Positions 42,658 to 51,027 of a stretch of DNA of 64,000 nucleotides are shown here, piece by piece. The notes beneath the pieces are model-generated. The model worked only from the letters and a program-made list of their open reading frames with translations, made no database searches and was not told the origin of the DNA. The position numbers and the translations under genes were made by a program. Source of the stretch: Acidobacteriota bacterium (GTDB lineage: Bacteria; Acidobacteriota; Polarisedimenticolia; JACPZX01); the NCBI GenBank assembly GCA_016195325.1, contig JACPZX010000028.1:1-64000 (forward strand). Reading direction: 5' to 3'. Numbering within the stretch: position 1 is the stretch's first letter; each line of letters starts with the position of its first letter.

Positions 42658-45220
42658 GCCCGACGACGACGTGGGCGCGCGGATCGCCGGGCGACGCGTC
42701 GGCATCGAGGGCCTGCACCTTCACGTCCTCGTGCACGTCGGCGTGGGTCCTCCCCCCGATCCGGATCTCCCCCGCCGCCGCCTCGCGGCAGAGCCGGAAG
42801 GCGAGGTTCACGACGCCGCCGATGGCCGTGTACTCGACGCGCTTGTCCGATCCCATGTTCCCGAGCAGACACGTCCCGGTGTTGATTCCGACCGCGAGAT
42901 CGAGCGTCCCGAACGCGGCGTCCCTCGCCCACCACCTGTCGCGGAGCCTCGCGAAGGCGTCCCGCATGTCGAGCGCCGCGAAGACGGCCCGCTGCGCGTC
43001 CGAGGGTCCGTACCGCGGATCATGGGCCACCGGCGCGCCGTAGAACGCCATGAGGGCGTCGCCCAGGAACTTGTCCACGGTCCCCTCGAACTTGAAGACG
43101 ACGTGCGTCATCACCGAGAAGAACTCCTGCAGGAACGAGACGATTGATTCGCCCGGAACCGACTCCGCGACCGACGTGAACCCGCGGACGTCCGCGACGA
43201 GAACCGTGACGACCCGCCGCTCGCCGGCGAGCGTCTTCCCGTTCGGATCGCGGAAGACCTGCTCGGCGATGTGCGGCGTCACGTACGACTCGAAGCGCCG
43301 CCGGACGCGGTCCGCCTCCTCCTCCCGCACCCGCGCCCGATCCTGGATCTCGCGATAGAGCTGCCCGTTCTCGATGGCCGTGGCGACCTGGCTCGCGAGG
43401 ATGGAGGCCAGGCGCCCGTGATCCGGTGTGAAGTGGCCCGGCTCGAAGCTCTCGAACGCGAGGACGCCGAGGACGCGGTCCTGCGCGACGAGCGGCACGG
43501 CGAGCTCGGATCTCGGGACGCGTCCGTCGACCGTCCTCGGGGGGACGTAGTCGGGATCGATCGACACGTCGTCGACCACGACGGCCTCGCGCGCCTCCAC
43601 CGCGCGGCTGATGATCCCTTCTCCGAGACGGAGCTCCCGCTCCGCGACCCACGCGGGGTCGTAGCCGGTCGCGATCCTCCACGAGAAGAGGCCCGTCTTC
43701 TCGTCGAGAAGAAAGACGGTGAAGAGGTCGTGGTCGATCACGCGCCGGGTGATCTCGCCGATTCGGTCGAGCAGGAAATCGACGTCCAGGATCGACGCGA
43801 CCTCCCTCCCCACCTCGTGAAGGGACTCGAGCGCGAGCGCCTGCGCGCGGCTCTGCTCGAAGAGGCGCGCGTTCTCCATCGCGGCGGCGATCGGGCCGGC
43901 CAGCGTCGACATGATGGTGACGTGCTCGCTCGTGAAGAAGTGCGCCCGCCGGCTCTCCATGTTGAGCACGCCGATCACCCGGTCCATGTGGATCAGCGGC
44001 ACCGCCAGGTTGGAGAGGTAGGCCTCCCCGTTCGGCGGGTAGTAGTCCGCATCCCGCGTGACGTCGCCCACCGCGATCGGCTCGCGCGTCCGCAGCACGC
44101 GGCCGCACACGCCGCGGTCGGCGCGGTAGACGGTGCGGCGCGCGCGCTCCGGCGAGTAGCCCGAGCCGCCGATCCAGTTCAGCCCCTCCCCGGTGGCGTC
44201 GACCCGGAAGATGCCGAGGACGTCGTACTCGATGAGGCTCTTCACGAGGGCGGCGATTCTCTGGAGCAGCGGCTCGAGCGCGAGGATCGCCGTCATCTCG
44301 CGCGAGATCGTGAAGAGCGTGTGGAGCGTGCGGGCGCGCTGCACGTCGAGGCTGATGCGGGCCCGCTTGATCTCGGCGCAGATCTCCCGCGCGTTCGCGT
44401 ACCGGCTCTGGGGATCCTTGGCGGTGCATCGGTCCACGATCGCCTGCACGTCGGCGGTCGAGTCGGGATTGATCTCGGCGATGGGCCTCGGGGCGTGGTG
44501 GAGGATCTCGTAGAGGACGTCCACGTCGGAGTCGCCCGAGAAGGCCGGCTCGCGCGTGAGCATCTCGTAGAGGACGACCCCGAACGAGAAGACGTCGGTC
44601 CTGGCGTCGACGGCGCGGCCGACCGCCTGCTCGGGGGACATGTACGCGACGGTCCCGACCGCCATCCCGGCGGTCGAGATCTGGGTCACCTGCCGCCCGG
44701 AGTCCGCGTCGGCCCCTCCCGCGGGCTCCGGCGCGGAGAGCTTGGCCAGGCCGAAGTCCATCACCTTGGGGCCTCGCGCCGAGAGGATCACGTTTTCCGG
44801 CTTGACGTCGCGGTGGATCACCCCCGCGCCGTGCGCCTCCCCCAGCGCGTCCGCGATCGCGGCGGCCACGTCGAGCACGTCGCGCACGTCCATCGGCCCG
44901 CTCCGGATGCGCTGCCGCAGCGTCGGCCCCTGGACGTACTCCATGACGATGACGTCGCGGCCGTCGACCTCCTCGAACCCGTAGATCGTCGCGATGTGGG
45001 GATGGTTGAGCGAGGAGGCGAGGCGCGCCTCCCGGAGGAGGCGGGCGCGCGAGGGGTCCTGCCGTTCGACGATCTCTCGCGACACGATCTTCAGGGCCAC
45101 GGTCCGCTCGAGGCGCGTGTCCCACGCCTTGAAGACCGTCCCCATCCCCCCCTCGCCGATCTTCTCGACGAGCCGGTAGTGCGCGAGACTATCGCCGGCG
45201 GCGGGAGTTTCCCTCGACAT
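42641..45220 (-). CDS. Ser/Thr protein kinase with two GAF domains and a class III nucleotide cyclase domain
   Basis: An 859-residue signalling protein from ATG 45220 (GAGGTG upstream; a TTG 42 bases earlier is less likely). Residues about 15-290 are a Hanks-type kinase: GEGGMGTV, VALK, VIHRDVKPENVIL and KVMDFGLAKL are intact. Two GAF domains follow (about 300-460 and 475-640; KSLIEYDVLGIFRVDATGEG and AVPLVAQDRVLGVLAFESFE). A coiled linker leads to a class III cyclase (about 665-850): VLVADVRGFTSVAE and VDKFLGDALMAFYG keep both metal Asp and the purine Lys, and VVNLAFRL keeps Asn and Arg. The purine Asp of the usual IGD motif is Gly (AIGGVVN). There is no transmembrane helix. One chain thus joins phosphorylation, small-ligand sensing and cyclic-nucleotide synthesis; the cyclase product is uncertain. 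Confidence 0.85.
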   Translation of the reverse strand: MSRETPAAGDSLAHYRLVEKIGEGGMGTVFKAWDTRLERTVALKIVSREIVERQDPSRARLLREARLASSLNHPHIATIYGFEEVDGRDVIVMEYVQGPTLRQRIRSGPMDVRDVLDVAAAIADALGEAHGAGVIHRDVKPENVILSARGPKVMDFGLAKLSAPEPAGGADADSGRQVTQISTAGMAVGTVAYMSPEQAVGRAVDARTDVFSFGVVLYEMLTREPAFSGDSDVDVLYEILHHAPRPIAEINPDSTADVQAIVDRCTAKDPQSRYANAREICAEIKRARISLDVQRARTLHTLFTISREMTAILALEPLLQRIAALVKSLIEYDVLGIFRVDATGEGLNWIGGSGYSPERARRTVYRADRGVCGRVLRTREPIAVGDVTRDADYYPPNGEAYLSNLAVPLIHMDRVIGVLNMESRRAHFFTSEHVTIMSTLAGPIAAAMENARLFEQSRAQALALESLHEVGREVASILDVDFLLDRIGEITRRVIDHDLFTVFLLDEKTGLFSWRIATGYDPAWVAERELRLGEGIISRAVEAREAVVVDDVSIDPDYVPPRTVDGRVPRSELAVPLVAQDRVLGVLAFESFEPGHFTPDHGRLASILASQVATAIENGQLYREIQDRARVREEEADRVRRRFESYVTPHIAEQVFRDPNGKTLAGERRVVTVLVADVRGFTSVAESVPGESIVSFLQEFFSVMTHVVFKFEGTVDKFLGDALMAFYGAPVAHDPRYGPSDAQRAVFAALDMRDAFARLRDRWWARDAAFGTLDLAVGINTGTCLLGNMGSDKRVEYTAIGGVVNLAFRLCREAAAGEIRIGGRTHADVHEDVKVQALDADASPGDPRAHVVVGLKYLS

Positions 45221-45305
45221 GCGCGGGAGCACCTCGGTCGAACCGGAGTGGATGGATTTCAAGAGATGCTACCGCGGACCGGGGCTGCGGGCAAGCGCCG
45301 CGTGG

Positions 45306-45380
45306 CGTCCCCAACGGGATTTGAACCCGTGTTACAGCCTTGAAAGGGCTGTGTCCTAGGCCAGGCTAGACGATGGGGAC
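45306..45380 (-). tRNA. tRNA-Glu (anticodon TTC)
   Basis: On the minus strand the acceptor arms GTCCCC and GGGGAC pair at 45380-45375 and 45312-45307. The anticodon loop CTTTCAA lies between CAGCC and GGCTG, and the T arm is CGGGTTCAAATCCCG. The discriminator is G (45306). CCA is not encoded. It precedes the kinase gene on the same strand. Confidence 0.93.
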
Positions 45381-45434
45381 GTGACGGGAATCGCCGGAGG
45401 CCGCGCATTCTAGATCGCTGGGGCCGAAAGCGTC

Positions 45435-45440
45435 TATCAT
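45435..45440 (+). promoter_or_regulatory. -10 box of the epimerase gene (leaderless type)
   Basis: TATCAT ends 8 bases before ATG 45449; no Shine-Dalgarno sequence is seen. A minus-strand TAGAAT at 45412-45407 upstream of tRNA-Glu gives a divergent arrangement. Confidence 0.5.
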
Positions 45441-45448
45441 CGCGCCAC

Positions 45449-46486
45449 ATGCCGAACGAACCGCCCCTGCCGCCGGTCCTCGTCACGGGAGCCAGTGGCT
45501 TCATCGGCGGCGCCATCTCACGCCGGCTCGCAGAGCGCGGCCATGCTGTCGTCGCGCTGGATCTTCCCGGCAAGCCGGTGTCGCACCTTTCGCGGACGGG
45601 AATTCAACTCGTAACAGGAGACGTCACGTCCCGAGCTGATTGCGATCGGGTCGTGACCACCAGGGGAGTCGGATCCGTCGTCCACTGCGCGGCGCTCATG
45701 GGCGGGTCTCTTCCGCGAGACGAGGCGATGCGGATCAACGCGGGCGGGACGGAAACCCTTGCGAGTGCCGCAGCCGACGCAGGCGTCCGCCGGTTCGTGT
45801 ACATCAGCAGCGTGACCGTGCACGGAATGCCGCCGCGAGAGAACATCGACGAGAAGGAGCCGATGACGTCGATCGGGCTCCCGTACGCGGACAGCAAGAT
45901 CGCGGCGGAGAAGTCGCTCCAGAAGCTGCAAGCGGAAGGGCGAATCGACCTGACCGTTCTGCGCCCAGCCGACGTCTACGGGCCACGTGCCGGCGAGTGG
46001 GTGGTCAAGCTCGTCGACGCGATGCGGCGCGGGACGATGATCCACATCGGCGGCGGGAGCGGGCTGGTGAACGTGACCTTCGTCGACAACCTCGCCGACG
46101 CCGTCCTCGCCTGCCTGCACGGCGCCGGCACGGGAGGCGCGGCCTACATCATCACCGATGGCCGCCCGGTGTCGTGGAAGCGTTACCTCGACGCGCTCGC
46201 GAAGGCGGCCTCCGTCAAGCCGCCGCGGATCTCGGTTCCCCTGCTCGTCGCACGGCCCGCGGTCGCAGCCATGGAGGCGGTGCTTCCCAGGCTCGGCAGG
46301 AAGCCTCCCCTCGGGCGGCTCGGCCTGAATCTCCTGACCTCCCGGACAACCTACTCGATTCAAAAAGCGAGACGAGAGCTCTCCTGGTCCCCGACCGTGG
46401 GGTTCGACGCGGGGATGAAGAAGGTCGCCGAGTGGCTCTCTAGGGAAGGCGCCGCTTCGGGTGGGAGCCGCCCGCCGGACGCCTGA
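45449..46486 (+). CDS. NAD-dependent epimerase/dehydratase (extended SDR)
   Basis: A 345-residue extended SDR enzyme. VLVTGASGFIGGAISRRLAE gives the NAD-binding loop, VVHCAALMGGSLPRDEAMRI and RFVYISSVTVHG follow, and the catalytic Tyr-Lys is PYADSKIAAEK. The C-terminal part (TYSIQKARRELSWSPTVGFD) resembles the 3-beta-HSD/sterol or UDP-sugar epimerase group. The substrate could be a nucleotide sugar or an isoprenoid-type alcohol. The 3' end overlaps truA, on the other strand, by 47 bases. Confidence 0.82.
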   Translation: MPNEPPLPPVLVTGASGFIGGAISRRLAERGHAVVALDLPGKPVSHLSRTGIQLVTGDVTSRADCDRVVTTRGVGSVVHCAALMGGSLPRDEAMRINAGGTETLASAAADAGVRRFVYISSVTVHGMPPRENIDEKEPMTSIGLPYADSKIAAEKSLQKLQAEGRIDLTVLRPADVYGPRAGEWVVKLVDAMRRGTMIHIGGGSGLVNVTFVDNLADAVLACLHGAGTGGAAYIITDGRPVSWKRYLDALAKAASVKPPRISVPLLVARPAVAAMEAVLPRLGRKPPLGRLGLNLLTSRTTYSIQKARRELSWSPTVGFDAGMKKVAEWLSREGAASGGSRPPDA

Positions 46487-47270
46487 AGCCCCTCGCGGGC
46501 TCCCGCCTCTCAGGCTCTACTGGATACTCCACCGACTCGAGGAATAGCCCCGAGGGAGGAGCCGTCAGCGCCGCGGGCTCGCGCGAGGGGTGCTCGAGCC
46601 ACTTTCCGATCGACCCCGGATCGATCTTCCTCGTCGCGGCGGCGATCATCGTCCCGGTCAGCCGCCTGACCATGCGCCACAGGAAGCGGTCGGCGCGGAT
46701 CCGGAAGATCAGGAGATGGTCCTCCTCCGTCCACGCGGCCTCGTGGATCCGGCAGCGAGTGGTCGGCGCATCCGCCCCCTCGGCGTCGTCGTCCCTGTCG
46801 GCCTCGGCGAAGGAGCGGAAGTCCTTCGCCCGGGCGATGAGCTCAGCGCTTTTTCGAAGGACTTCGACGTCGATCGGCGCGCGCACCCACCAGACGAACC
46901 GCTTGTCGAACGCCGTGCGGCGCCGTGAGACCTGGTAGCGGTACGTCCGCGCCGTCGCGGAGTGGCGCGCGTGGAAGGTCATCGGCACGGGCTCGACGTG
47001 GAGCACGTTGACGTCCGCCGGCAACCGGTCGTTCAGCTTCTCCTGGAGGTCGCGGGTCGTGAGCTCCGACCGGAGCCTGAACGAGACGACCTGGGCGACC
47101 GCGTGGACGCCGGCGTCGGTGCGCCCGGCCGCGTAGATGGGCGGCGACTCGCGAGCCACGTCCGCGAGCGCCTCGGCGAAGGCGCCGCCGACGGTGCGGG
47201 CGTTCTTCTGGATCTGCCAGCCGCTGTAGCGGGTGCCGTCGTACTCGAGGAGGGCCTTCAGATTGCGCAC
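46440..47270 (-). CDS. truA: tRNA pseudouridine(38-40) synthase TruA
   Basis: A 276-residue enzyme with a GTG start. LLEYDGTRYSGWQIQ, the catalytic AGRTDAGVHA (Asp about 52), LNDRLPADVNV and FHARHSATARTYRY are the family motifs. It makes pseudouridine at positions 38-40 in the anticodon arm. The C-terminal 30 residues after ESVEYPV are a basic, low-complexity tail beyond the normal end. It lies directly downstream of tRNA-Lys on the same strand. Confidence 0.92.
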   Translation of the reverse strand: MRNLKALLEYDGTRYSGWQIQKNARTVGGAFAEALADVARESPPIYAAGRTDAGVHAVAQVVSFRLRSELTTRDLQEKLNDRLPADVNVLHVEPVPMTFHARHSATARTYRYQVSRRRTAFDKRFVWWVRAPIDVEVLRKSAELIARAKDFRSFAEADRDDDAEGADAPTTRCRIHEAAWTEEDHLLIFRIRADRFLWRMVRRLTGTMIAAATRKIDPGSIGKWLEHPSREPAALTAPPSGLFLESVEYPVEPERREPARGFRRPAGGSHPKRRLP

Positions 47271-47319
47271 GTCGCGGTGGATGCCTCGGGGTTCGGGTGA
47301 AGGAGGAGGTCGTGGATGG

Positions 47320-47392
47320 TGAGCCGTCCGGGACTCGAACCCGGGACCCTCAGCTTAAAAGGCTGGTGCTCTACCAACTGAGCTAACGGCCC
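47320..47392 (-). tRNA. tRNA-Lys (anticodon TTT)
   Basis: Minus-strand acceptor arms GGGCCGT and ACGGCTC pair (one G-T). D arm GCTCAGTTGGTAGAGC, anticodon loop CTTTTAA, T arm CCGGGTTCGAGTCCCGG and discriminator A (47320). CCA is not encoded. Confidence 0.93.
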
Positions 47393-47434
47393 ACACCCGC
47401 GCCCCGCCCCGCGCGCCGCCGGCGGGGCCGCCCG

Positions 47435-47638
47435 TCACGCGCCGACTTTGACGTTCAGCGCCCGCGGGCCCTTGGGATCTTCCTTCAGCTCGAACTCGAC
47501 CTGGTGTCCCTGGTCGAGCACGTTGAAATCACATCCACGGCACTCGCTGCGATGGAAGAAGACCTCTTTCCCGTCGCTCGTCAGGATGAATCCGAAGCCG
47601 CGATCCTTCATCACTTTCTTGATCGTTCCCGTGGCCAT
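47435..47638 (-). CDS. cold-shock domain protein
   Basis: A 67-residue CSD protein with GAGGGG before the ATG. RNP1 is DRGFGFIL and RNP2 is VFFHRS, then VEFELKEDPKGPRALNV as in CspA-like proteins. Two Cys in SECRGCDFN are unlike most homologues. It binds single-stranded RNA/DNA as an RNA chaperone. It lies between purA and tRNA-Lys on the same strand. Confidence 0.92.
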   Translation of the reverse strand: MATGTIKKVMKDRGFGFILTSDGKEVFFHRSECRGCDFNVLDQGHQVEFELKEDPKGPRALNVKVGA

Positions 47639-47741
47639 GCGTCGACCCCTCGCGTGAACGGGGCGCCGCCGTGCGCGCCGCCCCTCTTCGTGCTCGACCG
47701 GCGAGCCGCCATCGGCCGCGGGTCGGTGAGAATCCGAAAGG

Positions 47742-49016
47742 TCAGGCTCCGTCGGCCAGCCAGGCGGAGAGCTTGGAGACTTCTCGAATCGCGCTCCTCT
47801 CCGGCTCGGGCCCCACGGAGATCATGTCGATGTCGCACTCGATCGCGTCTTCGATGGTGCGGATGTACTCCTGAGCCTGGCGCGGCAGCTCCTCGAACGA
47901 TCGGCAGCCCGTCGTGTCGGTGCGCCATCCCTTCATCGTGGTGTACTCCGGCTCCACGGCGTCGAGGACCCACGGCTCGGTGGGAAACTGCCGGATCCGA
48001 TCGCCCTTGTAGCGGTATCCGATGGCGACGGGGATCTCGTCAAACCCGTCGAGGACGTCGAGGAGCGTCATCGCCGCGCTGTCGATGCCGTTGACGCGGA
48101 CCGCGTAGCGGGCCAGGACGGTGTCGAACCAGCCGCAGCGCCTCGGGCGCCCCGTGGTGGTGCCGTACTCGTTCCCGCGGGTGCGAAGCTTCTCGCCGCG
48201 CTCCCCCTTCTCCTCGGTCGGGAACGGGCCCGCGCCGACGCGCGTGGAATAGGCCTTGAAGACGCCGAGAACGCCGTCGATGCGCGTGGGGCTCACTCCG
48301 GCCCCGGTGCAGGCGCCGCCGGCCACCGCGCTCGACGACGTGACGAACGGGTACGTCCCGTGGTCCACGTCGAGGAGGGTCCCCTGCGCCCCTTCGAACA
48401 GAACGCGCTCTCCGTCCTCCATCCGGTCGGCGAGGAGGCGCGTCGTGTCGGCGATGTACTCCTTCAGGATGGAGGCGAGCTCGGTGAGGGACGCCGCGGT
48501 CGAGGCGACCTCGTCGGCCGGCACCGCCGCCGAGAGAGCGCGGAGGAGCGCGCCGGCGTCCAGCAGATCCACCATGCGGACACCCGTGCGCGCGGCCTTC
48601 GCCTCGTACGCGGGCCCGACCCCCTTCAGGGTGGTGCCGATCCGTCCGTCCCCGCGGGACTCCTCGAGAGCCTTCTCCTTGCGCACGTACGCCGGGACGA
48701 TGACGTGGGCCCGCTGGCTGATGGCCAGCCGGCCGCGCACCGACACCCCCTGCTCCTCGAGGGTGCGCAGCTCGGCGACGAGGGAGACGGGGTCGATCAC
48801 CGCGCCGTTGCCGATCACGCAGAAGACCCCGTCGGTGAGGATTCCGGACGGCACGTGGTGGAGCGCGAACTTCTTCTCGCCGCGCCTGACGGTGTGCCCG
48901 GCGTTGGGGCCTCCCGAGTAGCGAACGACCACGTCGAACCGCGAGGTGAGGTAGTCGACGACCTTGCCCTTCCCCTCATCACCCCACTGGCCTCCGACGA
49001 CGATGATATTGGCCAC
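47742..49016 (-). CDS. purA: adenylosuccinate synthetase
   Basis: A 424-residue enzyme at the usual family length, GTG start with GGAGG at 6 bases. GGQWGDEGKGKVVDYLTSRF at the N-terminus, GGPNAGHTV with the catalytic His, FEGAQGTLLDVDHGTYPFV and TTGRPRRCGWFD are diagnostic. It couples IMP and aspartate with GTP hydrolysis in AMP synthesis. The leader of about 150 bases contains a strong hairpin at 49079-49095. Confidence 0.95.
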   Translation of the reverse strand: MANIIVVGGQWGDEGKGKVVDYLTSRFDVVVRYSGGPNAGHTVRRGEKKFALHHVPSGILTDGVFCVIGNGAVIDPVSLVAELRTLEEQGVSVRGRLAISQRAHVIVPAYVRKEKALEESRGDGRIGTTLKGVGPAYEAKAARTGVRMVDLLDAGALLRALSAAVPADEVASTAASLTELASILKEYIADTTRLLADRMEDGERVLFEGAQGTLLDVDHGTYPFVTSSSAVAGGACTGAGVSPTRIDGVLGVFKAYSTRVGAGPFPTEEKGERGEKLRTRGNEYGTTTGRPRRCGWFDTVLARYAVRVNGIDSAAMTLLDVLDGFDEIPVAIGYRYKGDRIRQFPTEPWVLDAVEPEYTTMKGWRTDTTGCRSFEELPRQAQEYIRTIEDAIECDIDMISVGPEPERSAIREVSKLSAWLADGA

Positions 49017-49078
49017 GATACCTCCAGCGATCTCTCTTTGACGGCAGCGTCTCCGGGATCGAGCTTCTCGGGTGATCG

Positions 49079-49095
49079 GCCGGGGTGTCCCCGGC
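49079..49095 (-). other. hairpin in the purA leader
   Basis: Perfect 7-bp stem GCCGGGG/CCCCGGC with a 3-base loop, about 60 bases before the purA start. No T tract, so not a terminator; possibly an mRNA stability element. Confidence 0.4.
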
Positions 49096-49173
49096 GGCGG
49101 CGGTCGTTCGCCGCGCCGGGCCGCGATCTCGGAGGCGCACTCGGGTCAGGGCGGGAAACTTTAATCGCGGGCG

Positions 49174-49203
49174 ATGTTACCACAGGCCGGCGCGGGCCAT
49201 CAA
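49174..49203 (-). promoter_or_regulatory. sigma70-type promoter of purA
   Basis: TTGATG (49203-49198) and TAACAT (49179-49174) on the minus strand, 18-base spacing. It lies in the 208-base gap after the response regulator. Confidence 0.6.
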
Positions 49204-49224
49204 ACGACGTCGTCGCGCGGCCGA

Positions 49225-49773
49225 TCAGGCGGCCCGCGTTCCGAGCAGGGAGCGGACCCGGAAGACGAGCGTCTCGGCGAGAAGGTCCTTGTCCATGAAT
49301 CCGGAGGCGCCCATCTGGTTCAGGTGCGAGACGACGTCGTCCTTGTAGACGCCGCTCATCACGAGGACGGGGGTCTCCCTGACCCGCTCGTTGCGCTTCA
49401 TCTCGCGCAGGACGTCGAACCCGGTGACGCGCGGCATGAGCAGATCGAGGACGACCAGGTCGGGATGATCGTCCTCGATGCGCCGCAGCGCGTCCGCGCC
49501 GTCCGCTGCGGTGATGACGTTGAACCCGGCCTCCATCAGGAGATCGGTGGCCATCCGGAGCACGAGCCCCGAGTCGTCGGCGACGAGGACCGTGGGCCGC
49601 CGCTGCACGCTCGCGTACCCTCCCGACGACGAGGAGGACTTCACCTCGTCGAGCGACAGGTCGAGCCGCACGATCTGCTCGCACACCTGGCACAGATAGC
49701 TGAGGACCTTGTCGCCTGCGGGAACATCGGTCAGCCGGTTCTCACCACGGCATTTCGGACATCGAACGAGCAT
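49225..49773 (-). CDS. zinc-ribbon response regulator
   Basis: A 182-residue protein. The N-terminus is a MJ0042-type zinc ribbon (CPKC at 5-8, CQVC at 28-31). The receiver domain follows: TVLVADDSGLVLRMATDLLM, the phospho-Asp segment DLVVLDLLMPRVTGFDVLR and the VMSGVYKDD region. There is no output domain, so it acts by protein contact, as CheY-type or PilZ-partner regulators do. The ATG at 49773 is 6 bases after a TATACT box, so the mRNA is probably leaderless. It diverges from the Pal-like gene. Confidence 0.85.
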   Translation of the reverse strand: MLVRCPKCRGENRLTDVPAGDKVLSYLCQVCEQIVRLDLSLDEVKSSSSSGGYASVQRRPTVLVADDSGLVLRMATDLLMEAGFNVITAADGADALRRIEDDHPDLVVLDLLMPRVTGFDVLREMKRNERVRETPVLVMSGVYKDDVVSHLNQMGASGFMDKDLLAETLVFRVRSLLGTRAA

Positions 49774-49779
49774 CGTGGA

Positions 49780-49785
49780 AGTATA
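49780..49785 (-). promoter_or_regulatory. -10 box of the response regulator gene (leaderless type)
   Basis: TATACT on the minus strand, 6 bases from the ATG. Overlaps the left arm of an inverted repeat (49784-49802). Confidence 0.5.
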
Positions 49786-49802
49786 CCACCCCTCCTGTGG
49801 TA
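49784..49802. promoter_or_regulatory. inverted repeat between divergent leaderless promoters
   Basis: TACCAC (49784-49789) and GTGGTA (49797-49802), 7 bases apart. The arms extend to 9 bases with one mismatch and overlap both -10 boxes, a position suited to a shared operator. Confidence 0.45.
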
Positions 49803-49806
49803 GACT
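49801..49806 (+). promoter_or_regulatory. -10 box of the Pal-like gene (leaderless type)
   Basis: TAGACT, 7 bases before ATG 49814; no Shine-Dalgarno sequence present. Shares the inverted repeat with the divergent gene. Confidence 0.5.
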
Positions 49807-49813
49807 CGCGCGG

Positions 49814-50401
49814 ATGAGGGACACACGGCTCGCGGCCGCCGCAGTTCTGACCGTCGCATGGCTCTCCGGATGCGCCCACGGCGGACCCGCCATCGTGGCC
49901 ACGTTCGACGTCCAGCAGCTACCACCCGAGCCGCCCGCCGAGCCGGCCGCCGAACAGGCCGTCGTCGTCCCGCCCCCCACGGCCCCCACGCCTCCTCCCC
50001 CGCCGCCGCGCCCCGTCTCGCCGGAGGAGGCTCTCCGGCCGTTCAACGAGCGGCTCCAGGTGGTGCTCTTCGAGACGGGTCAATGGAAGATCACCGAGGA
50101 CGGCCGCCGATCGATCGAACAGGACCTCTCCGTGATGCGCGGCGCGCCGGGGTGGGTCGCGACGGTGGAAGGTCACGCGGACGAGCGCGGCACCGACGAG
50201 TGGAACCAGGCGCTCGGGATGTACCGGGCCAAGGCGGTCAAGGACACGCTGCGCGACCTCGGGTTGGAGCCGTCGCAGCTCACGATCGTCTCGTACGGGA
50301 AGACGCGGCCCATCTCGAAGGGGCGCGACCCGGAGTCGCTCGCCGTCAACCGCCGGGTCGAGATCGTCCTGCATCCCGTCCCGGCCTCCGGCCGGCGCTG
50401 A
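49814..50401 (+). CDS. Pal-like OmpA-family lipoprotein
   Basis: A 195-residue lipoprotein. The lipobox is AWLSGC. A Pro-rich spacer of about 45 residues (PPPTAPTPPPPPP) leads to an OmpA_C domain: VVLFETGQWKITEDGRRSI, TVEGHADERGTDEWNQALG and AVNRRVEIVLHP, with the Asp and Arg that bind the peptidoglycan diaminopimelate. It should link the outer membrane to the wall. The long Pro spacer is unusual for Pal. No Tol gene is nearby. Confidence 0.85.
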   Translation: MRDTRLAAAAVLTVAWLSGCAHGGPAIVATFDVQQLPPEPPAEPAAEQAVVVPPPTAPTPPPPPPRPVSPEEALRPFNERLQVVLFETGQWKITEDGRRSIEQDLSVMRGAPGWVATVEGHADERGTDEWNQALGMYRAKAVKDTLRDLGLEPSQLTIVSYGKTRPISKGRDPESLAVNRRVEIVLHPVPASGRR

Positions 50402-50425
50402 TCCCGTCTCCGGAAGGCGGCCCCG

Positions 50426-51016
50426 TCAGTTCGCCAGCGCCCCGACCGCGGCGAGCCCCCCGATGAAGATGAAGAACTCGAGCCACTTCTTCGAGCCCTC
50501 GAGCGGCGGCCGCGGCTCGGCCTGGATGACGCGGATGTCCCTGGGCGTGGTCGTGATCTTGAGATCCTTCTCGGTGAGCTTCGTCCCGATGGTGAAGTCC
50601 ATCGTCCAGCGCTTGCCGGCCGCTTCCTCGCGAAACGTGCCGGTGCTCCGGTAGGTCTTCCGCCCCACCTTGATGTCGACGACGTACTCCCCCGCGGGCA
50701 GGCGCACCTCGTACTGTCCGGCGTCGCCGGTCGCCGCCTGGTAGGCCTCGCCCGTCTCCTCGTTGGTGAAGACGACCGACGCGCCGGAGACCGCCTTTCC
50801 GGATCTCCTGTCGGTGACGACCCCGCGATACACGCCGGTCCCCGCCGCCGATCCGCCGCTCTCGACCGTGTCCGGGGGGGCGGGAGCGCTCGAGGCCGCC
50901 GGCGGGGCGGCCGGATCGAGGGAATCGGCGGTCGCCGCGGCCGGGAGGCCGCCCCCCGCCAGGAGAAGAACGACGAGAGCCCCGAGAGCCCTCACTTCGT
51001 GAAGCACGCTTCGCAT
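50426..51016 (-). CDS. secreted protein with carboxypeptidase-regulatory-like domain and C-terminal membrane helix
   Basis: A 196-residue protein starting at ATG 51016 with GAGGAG before it. Signal peptide ALGALVVLLLAGGGLPAAATA, then an Ala/Pro linker and a CarboxypepD_reg-like beta sandwich (VYRGVVTDRRSGKAVSGASV, YEVRLPAGEYVVDIKVG; residues about 65-140). It ends with a hydrophobic helix (WLEFFIFIGGLAAVGALAN), so it is probably anchored by its C-terminus. It follows the giant protein gene by 11 bases in the same operon and may help its folding or attachment; that is inference. Confidence 0.72.
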   Translation of the reverse strand: MRSVLHEVRALGALVVLLLAGGGLPAAATADSLDPAAPPAASSAPAPPDTVESGGSAAGTGVYRGVVTDRRSGKAVSGASVVFTNEETGEAYQAATGDAGQYEVRLPAGEYVVDIKVGRKTYRSTGTFREEAAGKRWTMDFTIGTKLTEKDLKITTTPRDIRVIQAEPRPPLEGSKKWLEFFIFIGGLAAVGALAN

Positions 51017-51027
51017 GTTCGGTCTCC

